A stretch of DNA of 64,000 nucleotides, taken from Steroidobacteraceae bacterium. Its GTDB lineage: Bacteria; Pseudomonadota; Gammaproteobacteria; Steroidobacterales; Steroidobacteraceae. The notes beneath the pieces were generated by a model. The model worked only from the letters and a program-made list of their open reading frames with translations, made no database searches and was not told where the DNA came from. A program made the translations under genes and the position numbers. The stretch lies in assembly GCA_019634895.1 (NCBI GenBank), contig JAHCAM010000012.1:1-64000 (forward strand). Direction: 5' to 3'. This document shows, one piece after another, positions 1-7,926 of this stretch. The number at the start of each line of letters is the position of its first letter. Position 1 is the first letter of the stretch.

Positions 1-826
1 CCGGGTACCAGTTCTGCACGGTCGAGTACTTGATCTCGGCGTCGTCCTGCGCGATCAGCTCGACCACCGCGGCGTGCAGCTGGTTCTCGTCGCGCATCGG
101 GGCTGTGCAACCCTCCAGGTAGGAGACGTGCGATCCCTCGTCGGCGATGATCAGCGTGCGCTCGAACTGGCCGGTCTTCGCGGCATTGATGCGGAAGTAG
201 GTCGACAGCTCCATCGGGCAGCGCACGCCCTTCGGCACGTAGACGAACGAGCCGTCGGTGAACACCGCCGAGTTGAGCGCGGCGTAGAAGTTGTCCCCGA
301 CCGGCACCACGCTGCCGAGGTAGCGCTCGACCAGCTCCGGGTGCTGCTGCACGGCCTCGGAGAACGGGCAGAAGATCACGCCGGCCGCGGCCAGGCGGTC
401 CTTGAACGTGGTCGCGACCGAGACGCTGTCGAACACCGCGTCCACCGCGACGCCGGCGAGGCGCGCGCGCTCGTGCAGCGGCACGCCCAGCTTGTCGTAG
501 GTCTCGAGCAGCTTCGGGTCCACCTCGGCGAGGGACTTCGGCGCGTCGGCGCGCTGCTTCGGCGAGGAGAAATAGGAGATTGCCTGGAAGTCGATCGGCG
601 GGTAGCGGACCTGTGCCCAGCCCGGCTCGGTCATCCGGGTCCAGCGGCGGAAGGCCTTCAGCCGCCACTCGAGCATGAAGGCGGGTTCGCGCTTCTTCGC
701 AGAGATCAGCCTGATCACGTCCTCGTCGAGGCCCGGCGCGATGGTGTCGCTGTCGATGTCGGTGACGAAGCCGTGCCGGTACCTGCCGGCGACCAGCGCC
801 TCGAGGTCGCGGGATTCCGTGGTCAT
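1..826 (-). CDS. sufB: Fe-S cluster assembly scaffold SufB (C-terminal part outside window)
   Basis: This is the N-terminal 275 codons of SufB, the scaffold subunit of the cytosolic SufBCD complex on which Fe-S clusters are built. The visible part reads as typical SufB, including the [20 protein letters not shown] segment, the [20 protein letters not shown] segment and the [17 protein letters not shown] stretch of the beta-helix core. The ATG overlaps the stop codon of the upstream Rrf2 regulator (ATGA), which indicates translational coupling. The gene runs off the left edge; the family is usually about 480 residues, so roughly 200 residues and probably the rest of the suf operon lie outside. 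Nothing in the visible part looks degenerate. Confidence 0.93.
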   Translation of the reverse strand, partial: MTTESRDLEALVAGRYRHGFVTDIDSDTIAPGLDEDVIRLISAKKREPAFMLEWRLKAFRRWTRMTEPGWAQVRYPPIDFQAISYFSSPKQRADAPKSLAEVDPKLLETYDKLGVPLHERARLAGVAVDAVFDSVSVATTFKDRLAAAGVIFCPFSEAVQQHPELVERYLGSVVPVGDNFYAALNSAVFTDGSFVYVPKGVRCPMELSTYFRINAAKTGQFERTLIIADEGSHVSYLEGCTAPMRDENQLHAAVVELIAQDDAEIKYSTVQNWYP

Positions 827-1305
827 GCGGGCCCGGTCTTGCCGCCGCGCACCAGCGGCCGCCAGCGCCCCGCCTGCGGCCGGTGCAGGTCCGGCTGGGT
901 GATGGCCGCATCGCGTCGCAGCAGTTCGTCGAGCTTCACGTCGGTCAGCGCGCGGCGGATGGCGACGCTGATGCGCTGCCAGCCATGCCCGACCTGGCAG
1001 GTCGCCTCGATGTCGCAGTTGCCGGAGCCGCTCGCGCACTCGGTGAGCGCGACCGGACCCTCGACCGCGTCGATGATGTCGGCGGCGGTGATCCCGGCGG
1101 TCGGCCGCGCCAGCTGGTAGCCGCCGCGGGCGCCGCGCACGGAACGCACCAGCCCGGCGTGCTGCAGCTGCTTCAGCAGCTTGCTGACGGTCGGCAGGCC
1201 GATGCGGGTGCGATCCGCGATCCCGGCCGCGCTCGCGAGGCCGCCGCCCGCGAGGCTCGCGAGAATGACCGTGGCGTAATCGGTCAGACGGCTGATGCGC
1301 AGCAT
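823..1305 (-). CDS. Rrf2-family SUF operon regulator (IscR/SufR-like)
   Basis: This is a 160-residue Rrf2-type transcription factor with an N-terminal winged helix ([13 protein letters not shown], then a recognition region around residues 36-65) and three cysteines at about C90, C97 and C103, in the position where IscR-type proteins bind an Fe-S cluster. It is first in the suf operon and overlaps sufB by 4 bases. By family knowledge it probably senses Fe-S status and represses suf. A dyad lies between its start and its putative -10 box, which supports autoregulation. The basic, proline-rich C-terminal tail after residue 140 is not part of the conserved fold. Confidence 0.88.
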   Translation of the reverse strand: MLRISRLTDYATVILASLAGGGLASAAGIADRTRIGLPTVSKLLKQLQHAGLVRSVRGARGGYQLARPTAGITAADIIDAVEGPVALTECASGSGNCDIEATCQVGHGWQRISVAIRRALTDVKLDELLRRDAAITQPDLHRPQAGRWRPLVRGGKTGPA

Positions 1306-1326
1306 GGATGCGTGCTCCCGGCCCGG

Positions 1327-1352
1327 GTTATAAACAGTACGATTTTAGTACT
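1327..1352 (-). promoter_or_regulatory. Putative suf promoter with Rrf2-type operator
   Basis: On the minus strand a -10-like TATAAC lies at 1332-1327. Directly upstream is the dyad AGTAC-N7-GTACT (1336-1352 on the plus strand), whose AT-rich centre is unusual in this GC-rich DNA. The dyad occupies the -35/-10 spacer region, and no good -35 hexamer is visible. The layout fits repression by the adjacent Rrf2 protein. The same site could also affect the divergent aldolase gene. Assignment is by position and symmetry only. Confidence 0.5.
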
Positions 1353-1453
1353 ATTATGCCCGGCGGGGTAGAGGACCGTGTTGGTCTGGTATCCTTCTGC
1401 GCCCGGCGCGGCGGCCAGGCCGCCCCAGCGCAATCCCGGAGGAAATGCCCGCG

Positions 1454-2473
1454 ATGAACAGCCAGGAACTCGACCAGAATGCGGCCGCGATGGTGGCGCC
1501 CGGCAAGGGCATACTCGCGGCCGACGAATCGACCGGCACGATCAAGAAGCGCTTCGACAAGATCAAGGTCGAATCCACTTTCGAATCCCGCCGCGCCTAC
1601 CGCGAGCTGCTGTTCACCGCGCCCGGGGCCGAAAAGTACATCTCGGGCGTGATCCTCTACGACGAGACCCTGCGCCAGAAGGCGGCCGACGGCCGGCCGT
1701 TCCCGGCACTGCTGGCGGCCCTCGGCATCCTGCCCGGCATCAAGGTGGACGCGGGCGCCAAGCCGATGGCGGGATGCCCGGGGGAGACCGTGACCGAGGG
1801 CCTCGACGGCCTGCGCGAGCGCCTCGCCGAATACCACGCGCTGGGCGCGCGCTTTGCCAAGTGGCGCGCGGTCATCGACATCGGCGCCGGCATCCCGACC
1901 GGCGCCTGCCTCGAGGCCAACGCGCATGCGCTGGCGCGCTATGCGGCGCTGTGCCAGGAAGCCGCCATCGTGCCGATCGTCGAGCCGGAAGTGCTGATGG
2001 ACGGCGACCACACCCTCGAACGCTGCGAGGAGGTCACCGATGCGACGCTCGCGGCCGTGTTCGGCGCGCTGTTCCGCCAGCGCGTGCGGCTCGAGGGCAT
2101 GGTGCTGAAGCCGAACATGGTGATCGCGGGCAAGAAGTGCCCGGTCCAGGCCGGTCCCGGGCAGGTGGCCGCCGCCACCGTGCGCTGCCTGCGGCGGCAC
2201 GTGCCCGCCGCCGTGCCCGGAATCGCCTTCCTGTCCGGGGGACAGAGCGAGGCCGAGGCGACGCTGCACCTGTCGCTGATGAACCGCATGGGCGGGTTGC
2301 CCTGGCAGCTGTCCTTCAGCTACGGGCGCGCGCTGCAGCAGAGCGCGCTCGACGCCTGGCGAGGCGAGGCCGCCAACGTGCCGGCCGCACAGCGCAGCTT
2401 CCTGCGCCGCGCGCGCCTCAACGGGCTCGCCCGCAGCGGCGGCTACGAGGCCGCGATGGAGCAGGCGGCCTGA
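1454..2473 (+). CDS. Class I fructose-bisphosphate aldolase
   Basis: This enzyme cleaves fructose 1,6-bisphosphate to dihydroxyacetone phosphate and glyceraldehyde 3-phosphate (reversible) through a Schiff base. Signatures seen are GKGILAADESTGTIKKRF near the N-terminus, PEVLMDGDHTLERC, the active-site lysine in GMVLKPNMV, and SGGQSEAEAT. The length (about 340 residues) is normal for the eukaryote-like class I family. Two in-frame ATGs occur, at 1445 and 1454. The Shine-Dalgarno GGAGG at 1438-1442 is only 2 nt from the first and 11 nt from the second, so 1454 is preferred. The gene stands alone between the divergent suf operon and the mla operon and may be co-transcribed with the latter. Confidence 0.92.
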   Translation: MNSQELDQNAAAMVAPGKGILAADESTGTIKKRFDKIKVESTFESRRAYRELLFTAPGAEKYISGVILYDETLRQKAADGRPFPALLAALGILPGIKVDAGAKPMAGCPGETVTEGLDGLRERLAEYHALGARFAKWRAVIDIGAGIPTGACLEANAHALARYAALCQEAAIVPIVEPEVLMDGDHTLERCEEVTDATLAAVFGALFRQRVRLEGMVLKPNMVIAGKKCPVQAGPGQVAAATVRCLRRHVPAAVPGIAFLSGGQSEAEATLHLSLMNRMGGLPWQLSFSYGRALQQSALDAWRGEAANVPAAQRSFLRRARLNGLARSGGYEAAMEQAA

Positions 2474-2495
2474 GGCCGCGCCGGGGCATCCGCCG

Positions 2496-3332
2496 ATGAG
2501 CGCATCCGCGCGCCAGCAGTCCGCGGGCGCGGACGGCATCGTCGTCCGCATGCGCGGGCTGCACTACGCGGTGAACGGCCGGCCGATCTTCCGCGACGTC
2601 GACGTCGACATCCGCCGGGGCGCGGTGACCGCGGTCATGGGACCGAGCGGCACCGGCAAGACCACGCTGCTGCGGCTGATCACCGGCCAGCTGCGCGCCG
2701 ACCGCGGGCTCGTCGAGGTCGAGGGCCAGGACGTGTCGCGCCTCGACCGGGCCGCCCTCTACCGCATGCGCCGGCGCATGGGCATGCTGTTCCAGAACGG
2801 CGCGCTGCTCACCGACCTCGACGTGTATGAGAACGTGGCCTTTCCGCTGCGCGAGCACACGCGCCTGCCGGAGCGGCTGCTGCGCCACGTGGTCCTGACC
2901 AAGCTGCAGGCGGTCGGCCTGCGCGGCGCCTGGCGGCTGATGCCCTCCGAGCTGTCGGGCGGGATGGCGCGGCGGGTCGCGCTGGCGCGCGCCATCGTCA
3001 TGGACCCCGGGCTGCTGATCTACGACGAGCCCTTCGTCGGCCTCGACCCGATCTCGATGGGCATGGTGCTGCGCCTGATCCGCCGGCTCAACGACGCGCT
3101 CGGCCTGACCAGCATCGTGGTGTCCCACGACGTGCGCGAGATCTCGGCCGTCGCCGATTTCTGCTACCTGATCTCCGGCGCGCGCGTGGCCGCCGCGGGC
3201 ACGCCGTCCGCGCTGGCCGACAGCACCAGCGACGAGGTCCGGCAGTTCATGCACGGCCTGCCGGACGGCCCGGTGCCGTTCCACTACCCGGCGCCGGACT
3301 ACGCGGCCCAGGTCGCGGAGCCGCGCGGGTGA
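2496..3332 (+). CDS. mlaF: Phospholipid ABC transporter ATP-binding protein MlaF
   Basis: This is the ATPase of the MlaFEDB inner-membrane complex, which moves phospholipids to or from periplasmic MlaC to keep outer-membrane lipid asymmetry. Motifs seen are Walker A GPSGTGKTT, signature LSGGMARRVALARA, Walker B LLIYDEPFVGLDP and the switch histidine in SIVVSHD. The length of 278 is typical. It is first of five genes mlaF-E-D-C-B in the standard order; its stop overlaps the GTG start of mlaE. The start lies 22 bases after the aldolase gene, with no strong ribosome binding site. Confidence 0.95.
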   Translation: MSASARQQSAGADGIVVRMRGLHYAVNGRPIFRDVDVDIRRGAVTAVMGPSGTGKTTLLRLITGQLRADRGLVEVEGQDVSRLDRAALYRMRRRMGMLFQNGALLTDLDVYENVAFPLREHTRLPERLLRHVVLTKLQAVGLRGAWRLMPSELSGGMARRVALARAIVMDPGLLIYDEPFVGLDPISMGMVLRLIRRLNDALGLTSIVVSHDVREISAVADFCYLISGARVAAAGTPSALADSTSDEVRQFMHGLPDGPVPFHYPAPDYAAQVAEPRG

Positions 3333-4102
3333 TCGCGGCGCTGCCGCGCGAGCTGCTGGCGAGCCTTCGCGAGGCGCTCGCGACGCTGGGGCGCTACGCC
3401 TTCTTCCTGCTGCGGCTGCTGGCCGCGACGCCGCGCGGGCTGCTGCGATTCGGCCTGGTCGTGCAGCAGGTGCACAACGCGGGGGCGCTGTCGCTGGTCA
3501 TCATCATGCTCTCCGGGCTGTTCGTCGGCATGGTGCTTGGCCTGCAGGGCTTTGACCTGCTCCAGCGCTTCGGTTCGGAGGAATCGCTCGGCGTCGCGGT
3601 CGCGCTCGGATTGCTGAAGGAGCTCGGGCCGGTGGTCACGGCGCTGCTGTTCGCCGGGCGCGCCGGCACCGCGCTCGCCTCCGAGCTCGGGCTCATGCGC
3701 GCGACCGACCAGCTTGCGGCGATGGAGATGATGGCGGTGGATCCGGTGCGCCGCGTGGTGCTGCCGCGCTTCCTCGGCAGCGTCATCTCGATGCCGCTGC
3801 TCGCCGCCATCTTCAGCCTGATCGGTCTGTTCGGCGCGCAGCTCATCGGCGTGCAGCTGATGGGCGTGGACGCGGGGCAGTTCTGGTCGCAGATGAAGGG
3901 CGCCGTGGAGCTGGACGACGTCATGGAAGGCGTCATCAAGAGCGGCGTGTTCGGCGTCGCCTGCGGCCTGGTCGCGGTCTACGAGGGTTATCATTCCGTT
4001 CCGACCGCAGAGGGCGTGGGCCGCGCGACGACGCGCACCGTCGTGATCTCGTCGGTGCTCGTGCTGCTGCTCGACTACATGCTCACCGCGGTCATGCTGT
4101 AA
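3329..4102 (+). CDS. mlaE: Phospholipid ABC transporter permease MlaE
   Basis: This is the MlaE permease, 257 residues with several hydrophobic membrane segments. Family-typical stretches are GMVLGLQGFDLLQRFG, LKELGPVVTALLFAGRAGTALASELG and the C-terminal GVGRATTRTVV. It forms the dimeric membrane channel on which MlaF, MlaD and MlaB assemble. It starts at GTG inside the last codons of mlaF, so the two are probably translationally coupled. A strong AAGGAG ribosome site follows its end and serves mlaD. Confidence 0.95.
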   Translation: MIAALPRELLASLREALATLGRYAFFLLRLLAATPRGLLRFGLVVQQVHNAGALSLVIIMLSGLFVGMVLGLQGFDLLQRFGSEESLGVAVALGLLKELGPVVTALLFAGRAGTALASELGLMRATDQLAAMEMMAVDPVRRVVLPRFLGSVISMPLLAAIFSLIGLFGAQLIGVQLMGVDAGQFWSQMKGAVELDDVMEGVIKSGVFGVACGLVAVYEGYHSVPTAEGVGRATTRTVVISSVLVLLLDYMLTAVML

Positions 4103-4112
4103 GGAGTCCGCC

Positions 4113-4610
4113 ATGCGCCAGACGCGCGCCATCGAGCTGGGAACCGGGCTGTTCGTGCTGCTCGGCTTCGCCGCGCTCTTCTTCCTGGTCACGCAGGTCA
4201 CCAGCCGCCAGTTCGGGATCGGCGACGGCGGCTACCGCCTGGTCGCGTCCTTCGAGCAGGTCGGCGGGCTCAAGCCCGGCGCGCCGGTGTCCATGTCCGG
4301 CGTGAACGTGGGCCGGGTCGAGTCGATCGAGTACGACTTCAAGGAGTACCGGGCGCGGGTCACGCTGCGCATCGGCAGCGCCTACGACCGGATTCCCGAC
4401 GACAGCGATGCGGGCATCCTGACCGCCGGGCTGCTCGGCGGGCAGTACGTCGGCATCGGTCCCGGGGCCTCGGAAACTTTCTTCCGCGACGGCGATCAGA
4501 TCCAGTTCACGCAGTCGGCCATCGTGCTCGAGAACCTGATCAGCAAGTTCCTGTTCTCGAAGGCGTCCGAGCAGCCGGCCGCGGCTACCAGGGAGGAGTC
4601 CAACCGATGA
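4113..4610 (+). CDS. mlaD: MlaD, MCE-domain substrate-binding subunit
   Basis: This 165-residue protein has one N-terminal membrane helix (about residues 10-30) and an MCE domain (about 38-118, with GLKPGAPVSMSGVNVGRVESI and GLLGGQYVGIGPG). MlaD forms a periplasmic hexameric ring that handles lipid passing between MlaE and MlaC. A good ribosome site (AAGGAG) lies 7 nt before the ATG. Its 3' end overlaps the mlaC start by 4 bases. The length matches E. coli MlaD closely. Confidence 0.95.
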   Translation: MRQTRAIELGTGLFVLLGFAALFFLVTQVTSRQFGIGDGGYRLVASFEQVGGLKPGAPVSMSGVNVGRVESIEYDFKEYRARVTLRIGSAYDRIPDDSDAGILTAGLLGGQYVGIGPGASETFFRDGDQIQFTQSAIVLENLISKFLFSKASEQPAAATREESNR

Positions 4611-5242
4611 TGCGCAGCCTGGTGTTCCGTCTCGCCCCGTTCGTGCTCGCCTGCGCCGTGCTGCCGGCGGCGGCGGCGGAACCGGTGCCGGGGCCGGCCC
4701 CGCAGGAACTGATCGAAGCCACCGCGCGGCGCCTGCTGGAGGCGCTGGACGCCAGCCGCGACGCCGCGCGCCAGGACCCGAAGCGCGTCCAGCAGCTGGT
4801 GGACGAGATCCTGCTGCCGCACTTCGACAGCGACTATTCCGCGCGCCTGGTGCTGGGCAAGCACTGGCGCAATGCCACGCCGGAACAGCGCCGGCGCTTC
4901 ATCGACGCGTTCTACCAGTCGCTGCTGCGCAACTACGGCTCGGCGCTGGCGGAGTTCACCGCCGACCGGCTGGTGGTGCTGCCATTCCGCGGCGACCTGT
5001 CCAGCGGGCAGGCGACCGTCCGCACCGAGGTCAAGCGCAGCGACGGCACGCGCGTACCGGTGAACTACACGGTGCGCGCGACGCCCGCCGGCTGGAAGGC
5101 CTGGGACGTCACGATCGAGGGCATTTCCTACGTGCGCAACTTCCGCAACGACGTCGGCGCCGAGGTGGACCAGCGCGGCCTGGACGCCGTGATCGAGCGC
5201 CTGGAGCGCGAGAACCGGGGCGCGCCCGCGCGCTCCGGCTGA
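4607..5242 (+). CDS. mlaC: MlaC, periplasmic phospholipid-binding protein
   Basis: This 211-residue protein has a signal peptide (about residues 1-22, ending PAAAAE) and the MlaC/Ttg2D fold, with the typical VQQLVDEILLPHFDSDYSAR and NYGSALAEFTADRLVVLPF segments. It shuttles phospholipids across the periplasm between the MlaA complex at the outer membrane and MlaFEDB at the inner membrane. It starts within the end of mlaD (ATGATG, 4-base overlap), and mlaB follows 4 bases after its stop. Confidence 0.94.
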   Translation: MMRSLVFRLAPFVLACAVLPAAAAEPVPGPAPQELIEATARRLLEALDASRDAARQDPKRVQQLVDEILLPHFDSDYSARLVLGKHWRNATPEQRRRFIDAFYQSLLRNYGSALAEFTADRLVVLPFRGDLSSGQATVRTEVKRSDGTRVPVNYTVRATPAGWKAWDVTIEGISYVRNFRNDVGAEVDQRGLDAVIERLERENRGAPARSG

Positions 5243-5246
5243 ACGC

Positions 5247-5555
5247 ATGGATGCCGCGACGCTCAGCGCGCGGGGTGACGGCGGCTTCGCGCTCGCCGGC
5301 GACCTCGTCTTCGACACGGTGCCCGCGCTGCTCGCGGCCGGCGAGGCGGCCTTCGGCATGCGGGACCAGGTTCACGTGGACCTCGCCGGGGTCGGGCGCG
5401 TGGACAGCGCCGGGCTCGCGCTGCTGCTCGAGTGGTCGATCAGCCGGCGCGCGGCAGGGTGCGCCGTGGCCTACCGGAATGTGCCGCCTGCGCTGCGCTC
5501 GCTCGCGGCCATCAGCGAGGTCGAGGGGCTGCTGGCGGAAGCTGGCACCGGCTGA
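5247..5555 (+). CDS. mlaB: MlaB, STAS-domain subunit
   Basis: This 102-residue STAS-domain protein contains the conserved loop GRVDSAGLALLLEW around residues 50-65. In Mla systems it binds MlaF and stabilises or regulates the ATPase. It closes the mlaFEDCB operon. Its last 85 bases are antisense to the end of mlaA, so both proteins use the same DNA on opposite strands there; the MlaB residues in the overlap still look like ordinary STAS sequence. Confidence 0.88.
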   Translation: MDAATLSARGDGGFALAGDLVFDTVPALLAAGEAAFGMRDQVHVDLAGVGRVDSAGLALLLEWSISRRAAGCAVAYRNVPPALRSLAAISEVEGLLAEAGTG

Positions 5556-6319
5556 TCCGCCGAAGGCCCGGGCGGCTCGGCATCCTGCGGCCCTTCCGGT
5601 TCCTCCGGATCCTCCAGGTCCTCCAGCGGCTCGTCGGACACGTCGCCGTCGCGCACCAGGTACTCGCGCCGCTGCAGCCAGGCATTGCGGACGAACGCAT
5701 AGCGGTCGAAGGCGGAGTCCATGGCGGCATCGGCCGCCAGCAGGCCCGCACGGGTGTCCACCACGAACACGGCGCCCAGCGCCGCGCGCTCGCTTTCCTT
5801 GATGTCGAGCTGCACGCGAAGATCCGTCTGCGCGTCCGCGAACATCGCCGGCGCATCCCGCAGCGTCGAGGGACCGAACAGCGGCAGCACCAGGTAAGGG
5901 CCGGCCGGGACGCCCCAGCGGCCCAGCGTCTGGCCGAAGTCCTCCTCGTTGCGGCGGATGCCGATGCGGGAGGCGGGATCGAGCAGTCCACCGATGCCGA
6001 GCGTCGAGTTGATCGCAAAGCGCCCGATGTCGGCGGCCGTGTCGGCGAGCTTGCCCTGCAGCAGGTCGTTGGCAATGGTGGTGGGGAAGGCGAGGTGCCC
6101 GAGCAGGTTGCCGATGCCGGTGCGCAGGACCTGCGGCACGTGCCTGCGGTAGCGCACGGCGGCCGGCCGGACGACCTTGCGGTCGAGCGCGTCGTTGACC
6201 CGCTGCACGCCCCGGTTCCAGCCCTCCAGGGGATCGCCGGGCGTCGGCGTGCCGGTGGTGGCGCATCCCGCGCAGGCCAGCGTCAGCGCGGCGACCGCCG
6301 CGCGGGCAAGGTTCGACAT
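5471..6319 (-). CDS. mlaA: MlaA (VacJ) outer-membrane lipoprotein
   Basis: This outer-membrane component of the Mla system removes misplaced phospholipids from the outer leaflet and passes them to MlaC. A lipoprotein signal ends with a cysteine near residue 19 (LACAGC region). The MlaA body follows, with GDPLEGWNRGVQRVNDALD, LGHLAFPTTIANDLLQGK, and FGQTLGRWGVPAGPYLVLPLFGPS. At 282 residues it is slightly longer than usual because of an acidic, Pro/Ser-rich C-terminal tail, which lies partly in the overlap with mlaB. A good GGGAGG ribosome site lies about 9 nt before the ATG. The gene is last of the minus-strand series gcvR-bcp-phoH-bepA-mlaA. Confidence 0.93.
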   Translation of the reverse strand: MSNLARAAVAALTLACAGCATTGTPTPGDPLEGWNRGVQRVNDALDRKVVRPAAVRYRRHVPQVLRTGIGNLLGHLAFPTTIANDLLQGKLADTAADIGRFAINSTLGIGGLLDPASRIGIRRNEEDFGQTLGRWGVPAGPYLVLPLFGPSTLRDAPAMFADAQTDLRVQLDIKESERAALGAVFVVDTRAGLLAADAAMDSAFDRYAFVRNAWLQRREYLVRDGDVSDEPLEDLEDPEEPEGPQDAEPPGPSADQPVPASASSPSTSLMAASERSAGGTFR

Positions 6320-6358
6320 GGCGCCGGCCTCCCGTCCGATACCGGTACGGGCCGGATT

Positions 6359-7861
6359 CTACCGTGCGCCGCCGCCTTCCGGCTCCGGGGCCGCCGGCCC
6401 GGGCAGTTCCCGGGCACGCCTGCCCTTCGGCAGGTACTCCTGCAGTTCGCGGATGCGCGCGTCGAAGCGCTCGCGCTGCACGGTGTTCAGCCCGGGCACC
6501 GCCTGCGCCAGGCGCAGCTGGTCGATCGCCAGCACCAGGTCTCCGCTGATGACGTGGTACTCGGACATGTAGTAGTAGGCGTCGGCGACGTCGCCGGCCG
6601 CGTTCGCGGCGAACGCCGTGTAGCGCGCCTGCGCGGGGGTCGGCGGCACGTTGTTGAACAGGTCGAGCAGCACCACGTGCGCCTGCTTCGCGTCGCCGTC
6701 GCGGATCAGCGCCTCCGCGTAGCGCATCGTGACCGGCACGCTGCGCGGGAACAGGCGCATGGCTTCCTCCAGCGCCCGCCGTGCCGCGGCGACGCGGCCC
6801 GCGGCGAGCAGGGCCTCGCCGAGCGCGGTGTGGTACAGGATCACGTCCGGGCGCCGCTCGAGCAGCGACTGCAGCATCGGCACGGCTTCATCCGGCGCCT
6901 CGGCGCGCAGCAGCGCCAGCGCGCGGCCGTACTGCTCGCCGTCCGTGGACGGCAGGTCGGCGCCGCCGGCGCGCGCGTAGAGGTCGCGGAACTGCGTCTC
7001 GCCCGGCAGCGTCGCGACCGCGAGGCGCTCGCGGATCAGCGCATAGCTGGTGCTGTCCGGCGTGCGCGGCCGCGGCAGCCGATTGGCGCGGTCGCGGGTC
7101 TCGGCGATGCGCTCGGTCGTGACGGGATGGGTGCGCAGCAGGTCGGGAACGTTGCGGCCGGCGCTGCCGGCACGCTGCTGCATGGTCCAGAAGAACTCCG
7201 GCATCGCCACCGGGTCGAAGCCGGCGGCCGCCAGGATGCCCACGCCGACGCGGTCGGCCTCGCTCTCGTTGGCGCGCGTGAAGTTGATCTGCTGCTGCTG
7301 CGCCAGGCCCTGGGCCGCGGTCATGGTGCCGACCATCGCGTCGGCCGGCATGCCGGTGGTGGCGCCGATCAGGATGGCCGCCAGCACCGCGGCGGCGGAG
7401 GCCAGGTTCGCGCGCCCCGCGTTCTGGATCGAACGGGCGATGTGGCGCTGGGTCACGTGCGCGATTTCGTGCGCGAGCACGCCCGCGAGTTCGGCCTCGC
7501 TGCGGGTCGCCGTCACCAGCCCGGCGTTGACGCCGATGAAGCCGCCGGGCAGCGCGAAGGCATTGATGCCGGCATCCTTGACCGCGAAGAAGGTGAAGCG
7601 GTGGGCGCCCTCGTGCGCCTGGCTGGCGAGCCGCATGCCGAGCGCCTGCAGGTACTCGGCCACCTCCGGATCCTCGACGATCTGTCCGGCGTCGCGCAGC
7701 CCGCGCACGATCATCAGGCCGATGCGGTACTCGTCCACCAGCGAGAGCGTGGTCGAGGCCGGCGTGCCGATGTCCGGCAGGTCGCCGCCCGGCAGGGTCT
7801 GGGCCGGCGCCGGCGCCGGCAGGCAGAGCAGCAGCGAGAGCAGCGGTACGGTCGCGCGCAT
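6359..7861 (-). CDS. bepA: M48 periplasmic metalloprotease with TPR repeats (BepA/YfgC type)
   Basis: This 500-residue protein has a signal peptide (ends APAPAQ), an M48 zinc-protease domain with the HEIAH motif (VLAHEIAHVTQRH), a downstream NESEAD glutamate motif, and C-terminal TPR-like helices (about residues 300-490). BepA-type enzymes degrade stalled LptD and BAM substrates and assist outer-membrane assembly. The E. coli bepA gene also lies near bcp-gcvR-dapA-bamC, so position supports the name. Its product would act in the periplasm beside the MlaA encoded downstream. Confidence 0.88.
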   Translation of the reverse strand: MRATVPLLSLLLCLPAPAPAQTLPGGDLPDIGTPASTTLSLVDEYRIGLMIVRGLRDAGQIVEDPEVAEYLQALGMRLASQAHEGAHRFTFFAVKDAGINAFALPGGFIGVNAGLVTATRSEAELAGVLAHEIAHVTQRHIARSIQNAGRANLASAAAVLAAILIGATTGMPADAMVGTMTAAQGLAQQQQINFTRANESEADRVGVGILAAAGFDPVAMPEFFWTMQQRAGSAGRNVPDLLRTHPVTTERIAETRDRANRLPRPRTPDSTSYALIRERLAVATLPGETQFRDLYARAGGADLPSTDGEQYGRALALLRAEAPDEAVPMLQSLLERRPDVILYHTALGEALLAAGRVAAARRALEEAMRLFPRSVPVTMRYAEALIRDGDAKQAHVVLLDLFNNVPPTPAQARYTAFAANAAGDVADAYYYMSEYHVISGDLVLAIDQLRLAQAVPGLNTVQRERFDARIRELQEYLPKGRRARELPGPAAPEPEGGGAR

Positions 7862-7926
7862 GGTCCGGTTCCCGGTGGATCTGCCCGTTCGACCGCGGCC
7901 GCCGCCGCGGGTTCGGCGCCGCCGGC

